A stretch of 14,568 nt of DNA from Entrophospora sp. SA101 (GCA_958430865.1 CAUDNR010004378.1:136906-151473); one strand, 5' to 3'. Positions 1 to 9,173 are shown, numbered from the stretch's first letter. Program-made: numbers and translations. The notes: generated by a model from the sequence alone, not told the origin.

Positions 1-77
1 GAATACTACCGGTAAGTCTGCTTGCTTTTTCCGAACAAATTATCGTGTTCGGAATTTTTCAACAATCCGTTTTGTGT
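1..77 (+). repeat. Left copy of an exact 77-bp direct repeat
   Basis: These bases are identical to 8716-8792, and the two copies diverge at the next base (A at 78, G at 8793). Positions 1-11 correspond to the end of the orphan exon at 8666-8726, followed by a GTAAGT donor-like site at 12-17. The repeat contains a perfect 9-bp inverted repeat (29-37 with 46-54, loop 8). The window begins inside the repeat, so the true left boundary is not visible. Confidence 0.95.
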
Positions 78-312
78 ATTTTTTATCATTTATTTTTTAA
101 TTGAATCGTTTTTTCAAAAAAAAGTTTCAAAGTTGCACAAATCATTGTCCCAAAGATCATGATTGGGTAGAATTTTATCTATATTAGTAAAGAAAGACTT
201 CGAATGGTCCAACAGTAAAAGTTAAACATTTTTATTGGAATTCTTTATATAAATATAGTTTATTCAAACAAGAATTAGCGCTGCTCCCTACATGTTTCTT
301 GTTCCTTGGAAT

Positions 313-394
313 ACCTCGGTCGACTAACCATCTTTTTAGGATGAGATGGTTACATTTATACCAAAGAACGGATTGGGTTTGGTATAACTGAGGT
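313..394. other. Three-stem cloverleaf-like fold-back
   Basis: Three nested inverted repeats can be read directly. The closing stem pairs 313-320 with 387-394 (one G-T wobble). An inner perfect 9-bp stem pairs 325-333 with 344-352. A second inner perfect 10-bp stem pairs 356-365 with 378-387, sharing base 387 with the closing stem. The shape recalls a small structured RNA, but there is no tRNA A-box or B-box consensus and the loops are the wrong size. It may instead be a mobile-element end. Function unknown. Confidence 0.5.
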
Positions 395-992
395 AGATGT
401 GGTAAGAACAACCCTGAGGTAAGTATGGTAAAGGTATTTCGTATACTTTATGTACCCTTAAAATCTGAAATTTTGACTAATATTGTACAAATTCGCTGCA
501 AAAACGACGCAAGTAAAATTTCTTTAAAGGCTAATAAATACAAAGCTCACGATTATAAATATATATTCCAAAGTCTTTTTAGTTATATTTTCCTTGTGTA
601 TCTCAATCTCTCCTTTGTTTCATTCAGTTGTCCCCAAGGAGTCGGGTTTTTCTTTTGCTAAATACAAATTCAGCATTTACTACATTTCTTATAACGTGAT
701 ACATGACCGGGGTAGATAAAATCATCGGTACTTTATGTTCCAGGGTCAACTAATTTTAATTACGGAAGTCTTTATAATATCAATATTGGTTAATTAAGTA
801 TTTTTGCAATAATAATAAACCCACCTTTATATTTGTCCCCATTGTAGTAATCAATGAAAATTTCATTAAGGGTCTTCGTTTGAAAAAGCATAACCTTGGG
901 TCCTCGCAGAGCAAATAATAGATAATTGACATTCTAAAATAAAAATAAAAACATTGTCTTTATTTTCTTTGTTTGGTAAAAAACCACATTTA

Positions 993-1140
993 TTTGCTTT
1001 GGTGAGCAAGCAAACAAGCAATCTAATGTTAGGACTAACGTTGGTTAACTAGTGAGTGTTAACAACAATTAGTAACGTAATTTGCTTTAACGAGCAAGCA
1101 AACAAGGTTAAGACTAACATTGGTTAACTAGTGAGTATCA
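993..1140. repeat. Degenerate direct repeat, two units
   Basis: Unit one (993-1061) and unit two (1081-1140) share TTTGCTTT, then GAGCAAGCAAACAA, then GACTAAC and TTGGTTAACTAGTGAGT. Unit two has a gap of about nine bases in the middle. The spacer is roughly 20 bases. This looks like an old local tandem duplication. No function is evident. Confidence 0.7.
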
Positions 1141-1534
1141 ATGAAGTATTGTCCAAATGTTAATCGGAAATGCTGGTGGTGTTATTGTAATCGTAAACGT
1201 AAGACTATTAAACAAGCTGCTTGAGTTGATTTGCAAATAAATAAACCAAAGCGAGACCAATAAATGTAACAAGGGTAAATGAATAAGTCGGTCACAAGTG
1301 AATAAAAGGAACTTTATAGAAGTCCTCGAGCATTGTAAAGATCCATCTTTGTATCATTAAGTGTGTTTACAAATTTTATCTAGGTGCAAGAAAGAGAGAA
1401 CCAAAGTAAATTCGTAAACTAATTAATTGACAACATCAAGTTATTTGCAATTAACTGGCCATTTAACAAGAATCAGAAAATTGTAAAAAGTATATTATTT
1501 CAAAGTAAGGTTACAATATAAGAAATAAAACAAA

Positions 1535-1981
1535 ATGATTTTTGTAATCAACATATTATGGTATTCAATGTTGTTGAGTAAAGTATATTATAAATCAAAT
1601 GATTTTATTAAAAATTATTCTAATAAAAATTATTTCCCCAATAGTAGATTTTATTTTAAATTGATTTATAATAATGCTGATTTTAATAGATTAGAAAATC
1701 TTTCAGATAATTTAATTAAAAAATTGTCAAGTTCAAACTTTTCATTTTTATTTTTAAGTATGATTGGATTACTTTATAAAGATCTATCAATACAAAAAAT
1801 TATTTTATTATCATTAATTATTTCAAATATTAATTTAGCTTCATTTCACATTATTTATTATAAAGCTGGAAGATGGAATAATAAATATTTTTATGAGTTT
1901 GGTTTACCAGGTATTTTAATCTCAACTTTTAATACTATAGCATATATAAACACTGTTTCTAAGTCAAAGTCTTTATTTTAA
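1535..1981 (+). CDS. Putative small multi-pass membrane protein
   Basis: This is a single uninterrupted 148-codon frame starting with ATG in an A-rich context (ACAAAATGA) and ending in TAA. I do not recognise the family. Four hydrophobic segments are visible, at about residues 2-17, 69-81, 87-109 and 123-140. They are separated by an Asn/Lys/Tyr-rich stretch (18-66) and a short loop containing GRWNNKYFYEFGLPG. The spacing suggests a small integral membrane protein with its N-terminus acting as a signal anchor. An AATAAA-like signal lies about 20 bases after the stop. The codons are very AT-rich, so a chance frame cannot be excluded, but the regular hydrophobic pattern and the loop motif argue for a gene. 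Localisation and role are unknown. Confidence 0.5.
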   Translation: MIFVINILWYSMLLSKVYYKSNDFIKNYSNKNYFPNSRFYFKLIYNNADFNRLENLSDNLIKKLSSSNFSFLFLSMIGLLYKDLSIQKIILLSLIISNINLASFHIIYYKAGRWNNKYFYEFGLPGILISTFNTIAYINTVSKSKSLF

Positions 1982-2089
1982 ATGATGATGATAATGATAA
2001 TAAAAAATTCAATTAATATAAATATCAAGGAATTGTTTTTCTTTTCTTTCTTTCATAATTCATTTCCTAAAAAAAAATTATTGATAATA

Positions 2090-2861
2090 ATGCCTCTTGA
2101 CTTCGATCAAGTCAACAAACCGGAAGAAGTTCTTCAGTTTCAACTTAACCTGCAATAATTTTATCAAAGAATCAATCAAAACACGTTTGCATTCATTAAT
2201 CCGAAAATATTGAAAAAATCAAGGATAATGACAAACAGTTATCAACAAATCTTGAAAATCTCAAATTCAAAACATATCGCATTTGCTCGTAATATTTATC
2301 GGGCAAAATTCGTTATACAGAATCGTTCTTTCAAATGACAATCTGCATCCACATCTTATACCATTAATTTCATTGATCTTGCAATTATAGAAACTGATGA
2401 ACCTCATACAAATGAACCTGTTGTCAACAATCAAATTCCCTTATTGTCATCAATGAAAATAAAGATGAAACAAGAAATCTCCTCGCGTTGAAGCTAAAAG
2501 GCATAAACTGATCATCAAGATATATTCTGCCACGTCTACAATTGGATCTTCTTCTGTTACCATTGACAACGATCAAATACTACTACAGACAACAATAAAA
2601 ACAATAATACTAAATCTTCATCCTCTACTGGAAATAATAATCAACCAAACTAAAGGTTTCTTTGAGGCCGTAACCAAACAAATCACAAATCCCAAAGAAA
2701 AACCTACCAATGCTAATATTAATGAATCAATCAATGACACTAGCAACATTTATGATAACAACGGAACTTATAACACTAATGCAATCTTTAATTTGGAATT
2801 TTATTTATCATTTCGAGTGGAAATTTTTGATTGTATCACAAAATCATTTTTTTTTGGTTAA
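2090..2861 (+). pseudogene. Frameshifted coding remnant, unknown family
   Basis: Protein-like stretches occur in changing frames on the plus strand. One starts with an ATG at 2090 (MPLDFDQVNKPEEVLQFQ...) and stops at 2156. A charged helical patch follows (EKIKDNDKQLSTNLENLKF), then an Asn/Thr-rich patch (NNKNNNTKSSSSTGNNNQP). The last patch (KGFFEAVTKQITNPKEKP...) runs to a TAA at 2859-2861. The frame switches and stops indicate an eroded gene, possibly a transposon-derived or low-complexity ORF. Alternatively these could be exons of an unrecognised gene, but I find no consistent splice chain. It lies just upstream of CLU1 and could overlap its promoter. Confidence 0.4.
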
Positions 2862-2939
2862 TCGATTTTAAATAATCAAGATTTCAAAAAAAAAAAAAGA
2901 TTTTTAAAAAAATACCAACATTGTAAATATATACAGAAC

Positions 2940-5900
2940 ATGGAAAATATGTCTAATGGTAATAACGAAAATATCGTAGAGAATGTGATGGAGAGTACAA
3001 TTGTTGAAACTGAGGAGCATCCATTCACATTGAAGATAAAAATACCAAATCTTGTTGACAAGTCTCAAGTTTTTGTAAGCCCGTGCAAAGCATTTGATTT
3101 TCAATTAATCAACAATCTATTAATATTATTTCTATTAAAACTTATAATTATAAATCAATTATTTTAATTCTTATTAATTGATTGATCGATTAATTAATAA
3201 ATGATTTAGGCAACTGCAAGTGAACTTGTGCAGGAAGTTAGACAATGGTTAATTGATTCACCAGAAACTTCTAATTATACATGCTTTTCTCTATATTGGG
3301 ACGGTAAAAAACTTGACGATTACAAAGAGCTTCAAGATGAAGGGATTACTCAAGATGCTGATCTGGAATTAGTGGAAGGTTTACTTTATTTTATTTTATC
3401 TTGCATTTTGATCTGAAATGATAATCTATGAAGCTAATTAAAAAAAATTAAATTTATTTTAACAGAGCCTTATACAGAACGAGAAGCTCGCATTCACATT
3501 ATGCATGTTAGAGAATTACTTTCGGGACCATTCAAACAATCTTCTTCTTATGTTGGAATTGATCCTGGCTTATCATTTTTCACTGCTGTCACTGGATCCA
3601 ATGGTAAACGAACTAAATATTTGTATTTGTATTTGTATATATTTGTATTTATATATATATTAATCAATAGTTTAAATAAATCATCAGATAATCAACAAAT
3701 TATTCAGCAGCCTCAACAAAACGGGAAAGCTAAAGAAGACGAATCAAATGTTCTTAAACCATTAGAAACTCCATTTTCTGATTACGATTTTTCTGCTCCT
3801 TCTTTATCAAAATATGTACCTGAAAAATTTTCAAGATGTAGTATTAAATGTTTAGAATCTATTCATCTTTCTGGTTGGAATCCTGTGCCATTTGAACGTC
3901 GTAAAAAAGGTATATTGTAGTCTCATTTTTAGATTTTATTTATTTAATATTTATTACAAGATCATTATTATCTTTAAATAAATATATATATATATATATA
4001 TATTGTTTTTTTAGGTGATCTTTTGTTTCTTTCTGTTACAATAATCGAGGGAGATAATTTACATATCACTGCATCGATAAATGGTTTTTATATCAATAAA
4101 TCTACAATGAAAAGTTTTGATCCAAATCCTAAATCTGAGCTTCAAGTATATCATGCACATTCACTTGTCAACCTACTACAAGAGGTTTCACCTACGTTTC
4201 GTAAAAATTTCAAAGAATTACAAGAGTTTAACGTTATGCATCACCCTTTCGAAACTATTCCTATTAATTCTTGCTTTCCTGCTTATCCATGGGCTGTTAA
4301 ACAACCAAAGCATACGTTTGATATGGGTCACATTTCTGAAGTATACTTGAATGTTGGTAATGATGTGGTTGATTCGCTTAGAGATTGGAATGATGAATTT
4401 CAATCACAGCGCGAATATCCACGCGTCGAATTAAGAGATCGTGTACTGCGCGAAAGGCTTGTTAATAAGATTCAATCAGATTTCACAGAAAGTGCTGTCA
4501 GGGGTGCAATTGCCGTGGTAAATGGAAACGTCATTCCATTCAATCCACGTGATCCTTCAGAAGAGCACATGTATGTTTATAACAATATTTTCTTTAGTAA
4601 AGCATACGATACACGTGGAACTTTTGCAAAGCTTGGTGGTGATGATGCAGCCCATGTTGCAACAGGGAAAGATTTAGAAGGAATAAAAACAATTAATATA
4701 GCTGATATAGAAGGATTATATACTTTGGGATGTGTTGTGGTTGATTATAAAGGCATCAGAGTTGTGGCCCAAACCATAGTTCCAGGTTCATATTATTCAT
4801 TACACATTATTTTTGTAATTAAAAATTATTACTAATTGTGTGTATGTGTGTGTATGTGTGTATAATAGGAATTTTTAGACGTCAAGATGATTCTTCCGTT
4901 GTTTATGGATATTTTGATAATGGAAGAGATAAACCTAAACTTTGTGCTGATCCTGAGTTCCATGAGATTGTTGGTAAAGCAGCAAAAGTTTTACATCTTG
5001 CTGAACACAGGTTAGTTAATTTGTATAATTATCTCATAAAAATTTTCCTTGATGTCAATCTACTTTATACGATTTTAATTTATAAAGTTTATATGTATTT
5101 GCTTTGTTTGAAGTGTTTCCGATTCAAAAGGAAATTCCGTAAAACTTCATACTTCTTTAGAAACTAAGGTTTTTTCATAACGTTTATAGATATTTAAACA
5201 TTTAATATGCGTGTATATATATATATATATTGGTTAAAATGTAATTAAATCATATCATCAACTTTTTTGAAAATTATATGTATATATATATATATATATG
5301 GTAGGGATTAATGGGTGATGATGGTAGACGATATTTATTTGATTTGTATCGTCTTAATCCTGTTGATATTGAATTTTTAGAGAAAGAATGTGAACCTAAA
5401 GAAGAAAGTGACCTTCCACTTTATTCTCACAAATTAACTTTATTAAGACCAGAATTGATTGAATCTTTTTGGGATTATAAATTTAGATTGTGGCTTCAGG
5501 AAAAGGCTAATCGAAAACAGAATGTATATTAATTTTTTAAAAAGTTAATGCTATTTTTTTTTTTAAATCAAGTTATTAAACAATAGTATCGTTATCATTA
5601 TTGTTGTTGATAGGAGGAAACCAAAGATTCTAAACCTGAAGATTCTAAACCTGAAGATTCTAAACCTGAAGATTCTAAACCTGAAAATTCTAAACCTGAA
5701 AATTCTAAACCTGAAGATTCTAAACCTGAAGATTCTAAGCCTGAAGATTCTAAACCTGAAGATTCTAAACCTCAAGAAGTAACTCCCGATGAAGAATTTA
5801 ATTTTACATTAAATCCAGATTCTTTTACTGATTATAAAATACCAGATGGTGATAATTATAAGACAAAGAAAGAAACTGACGAAGAAAATGTCAGGAATGC

Positions 5901-8320
5901 TTCAAAATATCTTAGAGATAGTGTTATTCAATTGATGGTAATTTAAAATCATATTTTCAAATCTATTGTTCTAAAAAAAAACCTTCTTTAATGAAAAAGA
6001 TAATCGATTGTATAGATTATTGAATTCACTTCATTAGCTGTTTCACCAGCAGATGGAGCATCATTAACAGCAGCCATGCATCGTCGTGGTATTAATATGC
6101 GATATTTAGGCACGATTGCAAAAATTCTTTATGAATCTACAGATCGAAAGTTAGATCATATAAGGGTATATTATAAATTTACATATATACACATGTGAAA
6201 TAATTATAATATAGCATTATTTTAATTTTTATTCACATACAACACACACACACACACACACACACATATCTTTTTATAGCATTTGGTTATTCATGAGATG
6301 ATTATCAGAGCATCAAAACGTATACTTCGTGAACTTCTTCGAGAACTACCAATCACATACACATCATATTGTGTTGCGCATTTTTTTAATTGTCTGCTAG
6401 GGACCGACTATAATGCTAATCCACAACCATTAGTTCCTGATGTATTATTTAGTTGTGGTGGTAGTGGTGAGAATGATGATGACGCAAACAACAGTAAAAA
6501 AAAAAAGAATAAAAATATCAAGAATAAAGCCGATAATACTCAATCATATGCATACTTAAATCTCACACCCTCTTCACTCGTTCAACAAATTCATAGTACG
6601 GTGTTAGTACGTTTTCGATATAAACTTCCTGAAGATTTTGTTTCTACACACATTCGCAAACTTCCATTACTGAGAGAAATATGTTTACGAGTAGGAGTTC
6701 AAATAGCAGCTCAAGGTTATCATTTTGTAAAAAAGAAATCAAAAAAAAGAGCAACCACATTCTTACCAGATGATATCTTCAATATAATACCTGTTGTCAA
6801 ACAAGCAACTCCTAAAGTAAACAGTCCACTTATTACTTATTACTTTATTATTATTGCCTTGATTTGATCCGGCTGGAATTTTTTATTTATTATTTTTCAT
6901 TTTTTGTAGTGTATTTTTGCCGAGGAGACTTTTGAAGCTGGAAAATTAAGTATTGCTCAAGGTATTTTATTTTGATTTATAATTATTAAGATTTTGATTT
7001 TATTTGATACGTAGAATGTTAATTATCATAAAAATTATATGTTAGGTCATCGAGATTTAGGCGTGGATCTAATGTTACAATCACTTGCATTACATGAACA
7101 AAGTTATGGTTTTCTTCATCCAGCAACGGCAAAGTGTTACGTTGCATTAGCGATGTATTTTTATCATCATGAAGATTTAGAAATTGCGATAGATTTTCAA
7201 AAGAAGGCCGTTGTTGTATTGGAGCGAACTTGTGGTACTGACAGTGTAGAAGCAGTGCATGCTTATGTAAGTTATGCAGATATAATAATAGTTTTTGAAT
7301 GGATGGGTTCCTAAAAGAAAGTGCATTATTCAAATAAGGTTATTTCAATAGTTACATTTAGGTCTTTTTGAAAATGCTATTGGTCATACCGAAATCGGTC
7401 TTCGTTACATGAAGCATGCAATGTTTTATTGGGAAATTATATATGGACCTTCACACCCGGATGGCGCAACCGCTGATGTAAGAAAAAAACAATTTTTTGT
7501 AGAATATATATAAAAAATATATACGTATCATTTAAATATATATTTTGATATTTTGCAATTTGTGTACATAGCATAACGTCGGAATTATGTTACAAAATTT
7601 AAAAGATTTTGGTGGTAGTATAAGGTTTTTCGAAAGAGCCAAAGAAACAAATGAAACTATCTTTGGAAAAAATAATGTTTTAACTGGTGAATCGTAAGTC
7701 GATAAAAAGAAAATGATTTTTAAAAACTCCATCAAATCATTTATTTAATCATTTTATTCTATTTGTGATGTAGATACCATCTCCTAGCGAAAGCTTTAGC
7801 ACTTTCTGAAGATTATAAAGCAGCTTTGACTGCAGAAAAATCAGCATATAATATTTTTCACACTGTGGTAGATATTTATTATGTTTTTTTTTGTTTTTGT
7901 TTCTATGTAAACATTTAATAATAATTTTTAATTTATTAGTTTGGACCTGATCATCCTCGAACTAAGGAAACTGAACAACTGCTTAAAGATTTAACGTCAA
8001 ATGCTGTTCATAATGTTTGTGCTACATTAAATTTACATTATTTCTCCCATTTTTCTTTCCTAATCATAAAATCAACTAAAAATCTGTACATGTATGTATA
8101 GGCTAAAATGGCATTATTACAGAAACAAGATAAGCGAAAAGGTATAGCACCAAAACCAACGATTTCAGCATCTTCTTCTTCTTCTTCATCTTCAACGATA
8201 AGTACACCAACCACTTCAACAGCCACTTCTGCAATGCAAATAAGAACGGCAGGAAGTCATCATTCAAACATCTCAACCAGTACTTTAAAAAAGAAAAAGT
8301 TTGCAAAAAGTAATAAATAA
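2940..8320 (+). CDS. CLU1: Clustered mitochondria protein CLU1/TIF31 homologue
   Basis: In its family this is a large cytosolic RNA-binding protein. Loss clusters mitochondria, and the yeast protein co-purifies with eIF3. Exons (all GT-AG, phases consistent): 2940-3074, 3210-3378, 3466-3603, 3688-3909, 4015-4785, 4869-5010, 5114-5168, 5305-5523, 5614-5937, 6016-6165, 6280-6816, 6910-6961, 7046-7266, 7352-7477, 7572-7693, 7774-7867, 7940-8014, 8102-8320. They total 3771 nt, or 1256 residues, close to the 1277 of yeast Clu1. Domains: CLU-N, about 28-125 ([19 protein letters not shown]); GSKIP-like, about 190-275 ([18 protein letters not shown]); CLU, about 330-590 ([35 protein letters not shown]); DSKPE repeat, 622-671; central eIF3-p135-like region, about 690-900 ([12 protein letters not shown]); TPR-like region, about 955-1175 ([29 protein letters not shown]); Ser/Thr- then Lys-rich tail. 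The ATG at 2940 is the only sensible start before the CLU-N domain. Family certain; intron 3 least certain. Confidence 0.95.
3982..4003. repeat. (AT)11 microsatellite in CLU1 intron 4
   Basis: A pure AT dinucleotide run lies just before the T-rich tract and TTTTTTTAG acceptor of the 3910-4014 intron. Confidence 0.95.
4837..4862. repeat. (TG)n/TATG microsatellite in CLU1 intron 5
   Basis: An interrupted TG run lies within the 4786-4868 intron, a few bases before its ATAATAG acceptor. Confidence 0.95.
5114..5168 (+). other. CLU1: 55-nt exon 7 of CLU1
   Basis: This short exon lies between acceptor AG at 5112-5113 and donor GT at 5169. It completes an Arg/Ser codon split after 5010 and encodes [19 protein letters not shown]. 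This supplies the segment of the CLU domain that joins LAEHR to [10 protein letters not shown]. Without it the reading frame fails: exon 6 joined directly to exon 8 hits a stop within a few codons. The residues LHTSLETKG fit the family pattern at this point. Confidence 0.9.
5214..5299. repeat. Two AT microsatellites in CLU1 intron 7
   Basis: Two TA/AT dinucleotide runs (5214-5230 and 5281-5299) lie in the 5169-5304 intron. The second abuts the GGTAG acceptor. Confidence 0.9.
5626..5775 (+). repeat. 15-bp coding minisatellite, 10 copies (DSKPE)
   Basis: Ten head-to-tail 15-bp units based on GATTCTAAACCTGAA encode DSKPE. Units five and six begin with AAT (NSKPE), one unit has AAG for AAA (silent), and the last ends in CAA (DSKPQ). 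The unit length is a multiple of three, so copy-number change keeps the frame. It sits at residues 622-671 of CLU1, between the CLU domain and the central domain, and should form an acidic, proline-containing disordered linker. Confidence 0.97.
6242..6266. repeat. (AC)12 microsatellite in CLU1 intron 10
   Basis: A pure AC run lies about 10 bases upstream of the TTTTTATAG acceptor of the 6166-6279 intron. Confidence 0.95.
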
Positions 8321-8441
8321 CAAAAATCATATAAAGGCGACATTATTAGATAAATAGAAAAAATTATTTAAAATTAAAGAGTAAAAATAATTAATTACAC
8401 ATATTTTTAAATAATATACTGTTATTATTTTTTTATTTATT

Positions 8442-8447
8442 AATAAA
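8442..8447 (+). terminator. Candidate CLU1 polyadenylation signal (AATAAA)
   Basis: An AATAAA hexamer lies about 120 bases after the CLU1 stop codon, in AT-rich sequence. Such hexamers are common by chance here, so this is only a candidate. Confidence 0.35.
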
Positions 8448-8558
8448 ACCAATAACTTAAAAAAATTTTTAAATTTTTATAATCTTCAAAAATAAAAACA
8501 TTATGATATTTCAATCACCCAAATTATAGTAATGATAGGTATCTAATTAGTTTTTTAG

Positions 8559-8726
8559 TGGTAAAAGAATTCAAGGAATTGATATGAGACGCAAATTTAA
8601 ATTTAGATGGATGTAATATAAAAATAAAAATACTTCCTATAACCTAAATCTAGTTTTTTTTTCAGACAACTTTCCGAGCGAGCTTCTTTAATGCTTTTAG
8701 TAAGAGAATGTGCCAGAATACTACCG
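8559..8726 (+). pseudogene. Orphan two-exon gene fragment
   Basis: Two exon-like segments splice in phase. The first, 8559-8612, follows a TTTTTTAG acceptor and reads GKRIQGIDMRRKFKFRW. The second, 8666-8726, follows TTTTTTTTTCAG and reads IQLSERASLMLLVRECARILP once the split codon (AT+A) is joined. A consensus GTAAGT donor follows at 8727. No start codon, upstream exon or downstream partner is visible, and I do not recognise the family. The last 11 bases of exon two plus the donor are shared exactly with the window's left end, so a second copy probably extends off the left edge. The intron (8613-8665, 53 nt) was retained, pointing to DNA-level duplication rather than a retrocopy. If GTAAGT is not used, the frame stays open to a TAA near 8832. 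Confidence 0.45.
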
Positions 8727-8792
8727 GTAAGTCTGCTTGCTTTTTCCGAACAAATTATCGTGTTCGGAATTTTTCAACAATCCGTTTTGTGT
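8716..8792 (+). repeat. Right copy of the exact 77-bp direct repeat
   Basis: Identical to 1-77. It starts within the orphan exon, crosses its GTAAGT donor and includes the 9-bp inverted repeat (8744-8752 with 8761-8769). Confidence 0.95.
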
Positions 8793-9153
8793 GTGAGGGA
8801 AATTGACAAGTCAACGTTAAAATAAATCATACATACAGTCGAAAAGATAATATACATACTCTCAAATTTCAAAGCGGAACAACAATTTCAAAAATATGAT
8901 CATAGGATATTGGCATGGTGGTTTTATGAGATTCGGTCTATTGTGAAACGGGGAAAAAACCGAAAAACAAATTCCGTTGGTGCGCAATGAAAACATCCTT
9001 ATATTTTGAAAAAGTTTAGGATGGTATGGAAATACGCAACAAGTCTTTCAAATAAACGAATAAACTTTATCCAACTGTGTCTTTGGCATACCACAAATAG
9101 CCCAAAAAAACTAAAATGAGTCAAATAATGACGACCTCGGGCGTTCTGTAAAT

Positions 9154-9162
9154 CACGTGACC
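9154..9162 (+). promoter_or_regulatory. CACGTGACC box upstream of the kinase frame
   Basis: CACGTG is the palindromic E-box bound by bHLH factors of the Cbf1/Pho4 type in fungi. Here it is extended by ACC and sits about 12 bases before the first conserved cysteine codon of the kinase. A promoter element this close to the coding sequence is odd and may mean the 5' coding end is deleted. The motif is seen; its function is inferred. Confidence 0.3.
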
Positions 9163-9173
9163 ACGCATATTTT

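Larger units (their letters stand above)
78..1534. other. Non-coding AT-rich region
   Basis: I see no convincing gene in this stretch. It holds the fold-back at 313-394, two short direct repeats (390-405 and 416-431, both GAGGTA...TGGTAA-like) and the larger degenerate direct repeat at 993-1140. The 78-residue frame at 425-661 has no recognisable domain and biased composition, and I do not call it. The part nearest 1535 may include the promoter or 5' UTR of the membrane-protein ORF, but no clear core element stands out. Confidence 0.5.
8321..9173. other. Spacer between CLU1 and the kinase
   Basis: Apart from the CLU1 3' flank, the orphan fragment at 8559-8726 and the repeat copy at 8716-8792, I see no gene. 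Sequence from 8793 to 9130 is slightly less AT-rich than its surroundings. A CACGTGACC box occurs at 9154-9162, immediately before the kinase reading frame. A 33-codon frame from an ATG near 9021 has no recognisable content. Confidence 0.5.

Noticed and set aside
313..394. tRNA gene
   Set aside because: Stems resemble a cloverleaf, but arm lengths, anticodon loop and internal promoter boxes do not fit a tRNA on either strand.
425..661. 78-codon plus-strand frame
   Set aside because: No domain, skewed composition, no splice or start context; likely chance in AT-rich DNA.
2876..3104. Two minus-strand frames over CLU1 exon 1
   Set aside because: Antisense to a supported exon, with no recognisable content.
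5563..5775. Minus-strand frame reading FRFRI repeats
   Set aside because: It is the antisense shadow of the DSKPE minisatellite in CLU1.
7019..8330. Minus-strand frames within CLU1 (7019-7333, 7532-7735, 8038-8226, 8103-8330)
   Set aside because: All overlap exons that join in phase with clear family similarity on the plus strand; glutamate/lysine runs are shadows of Ser- and Lys-rich codons.
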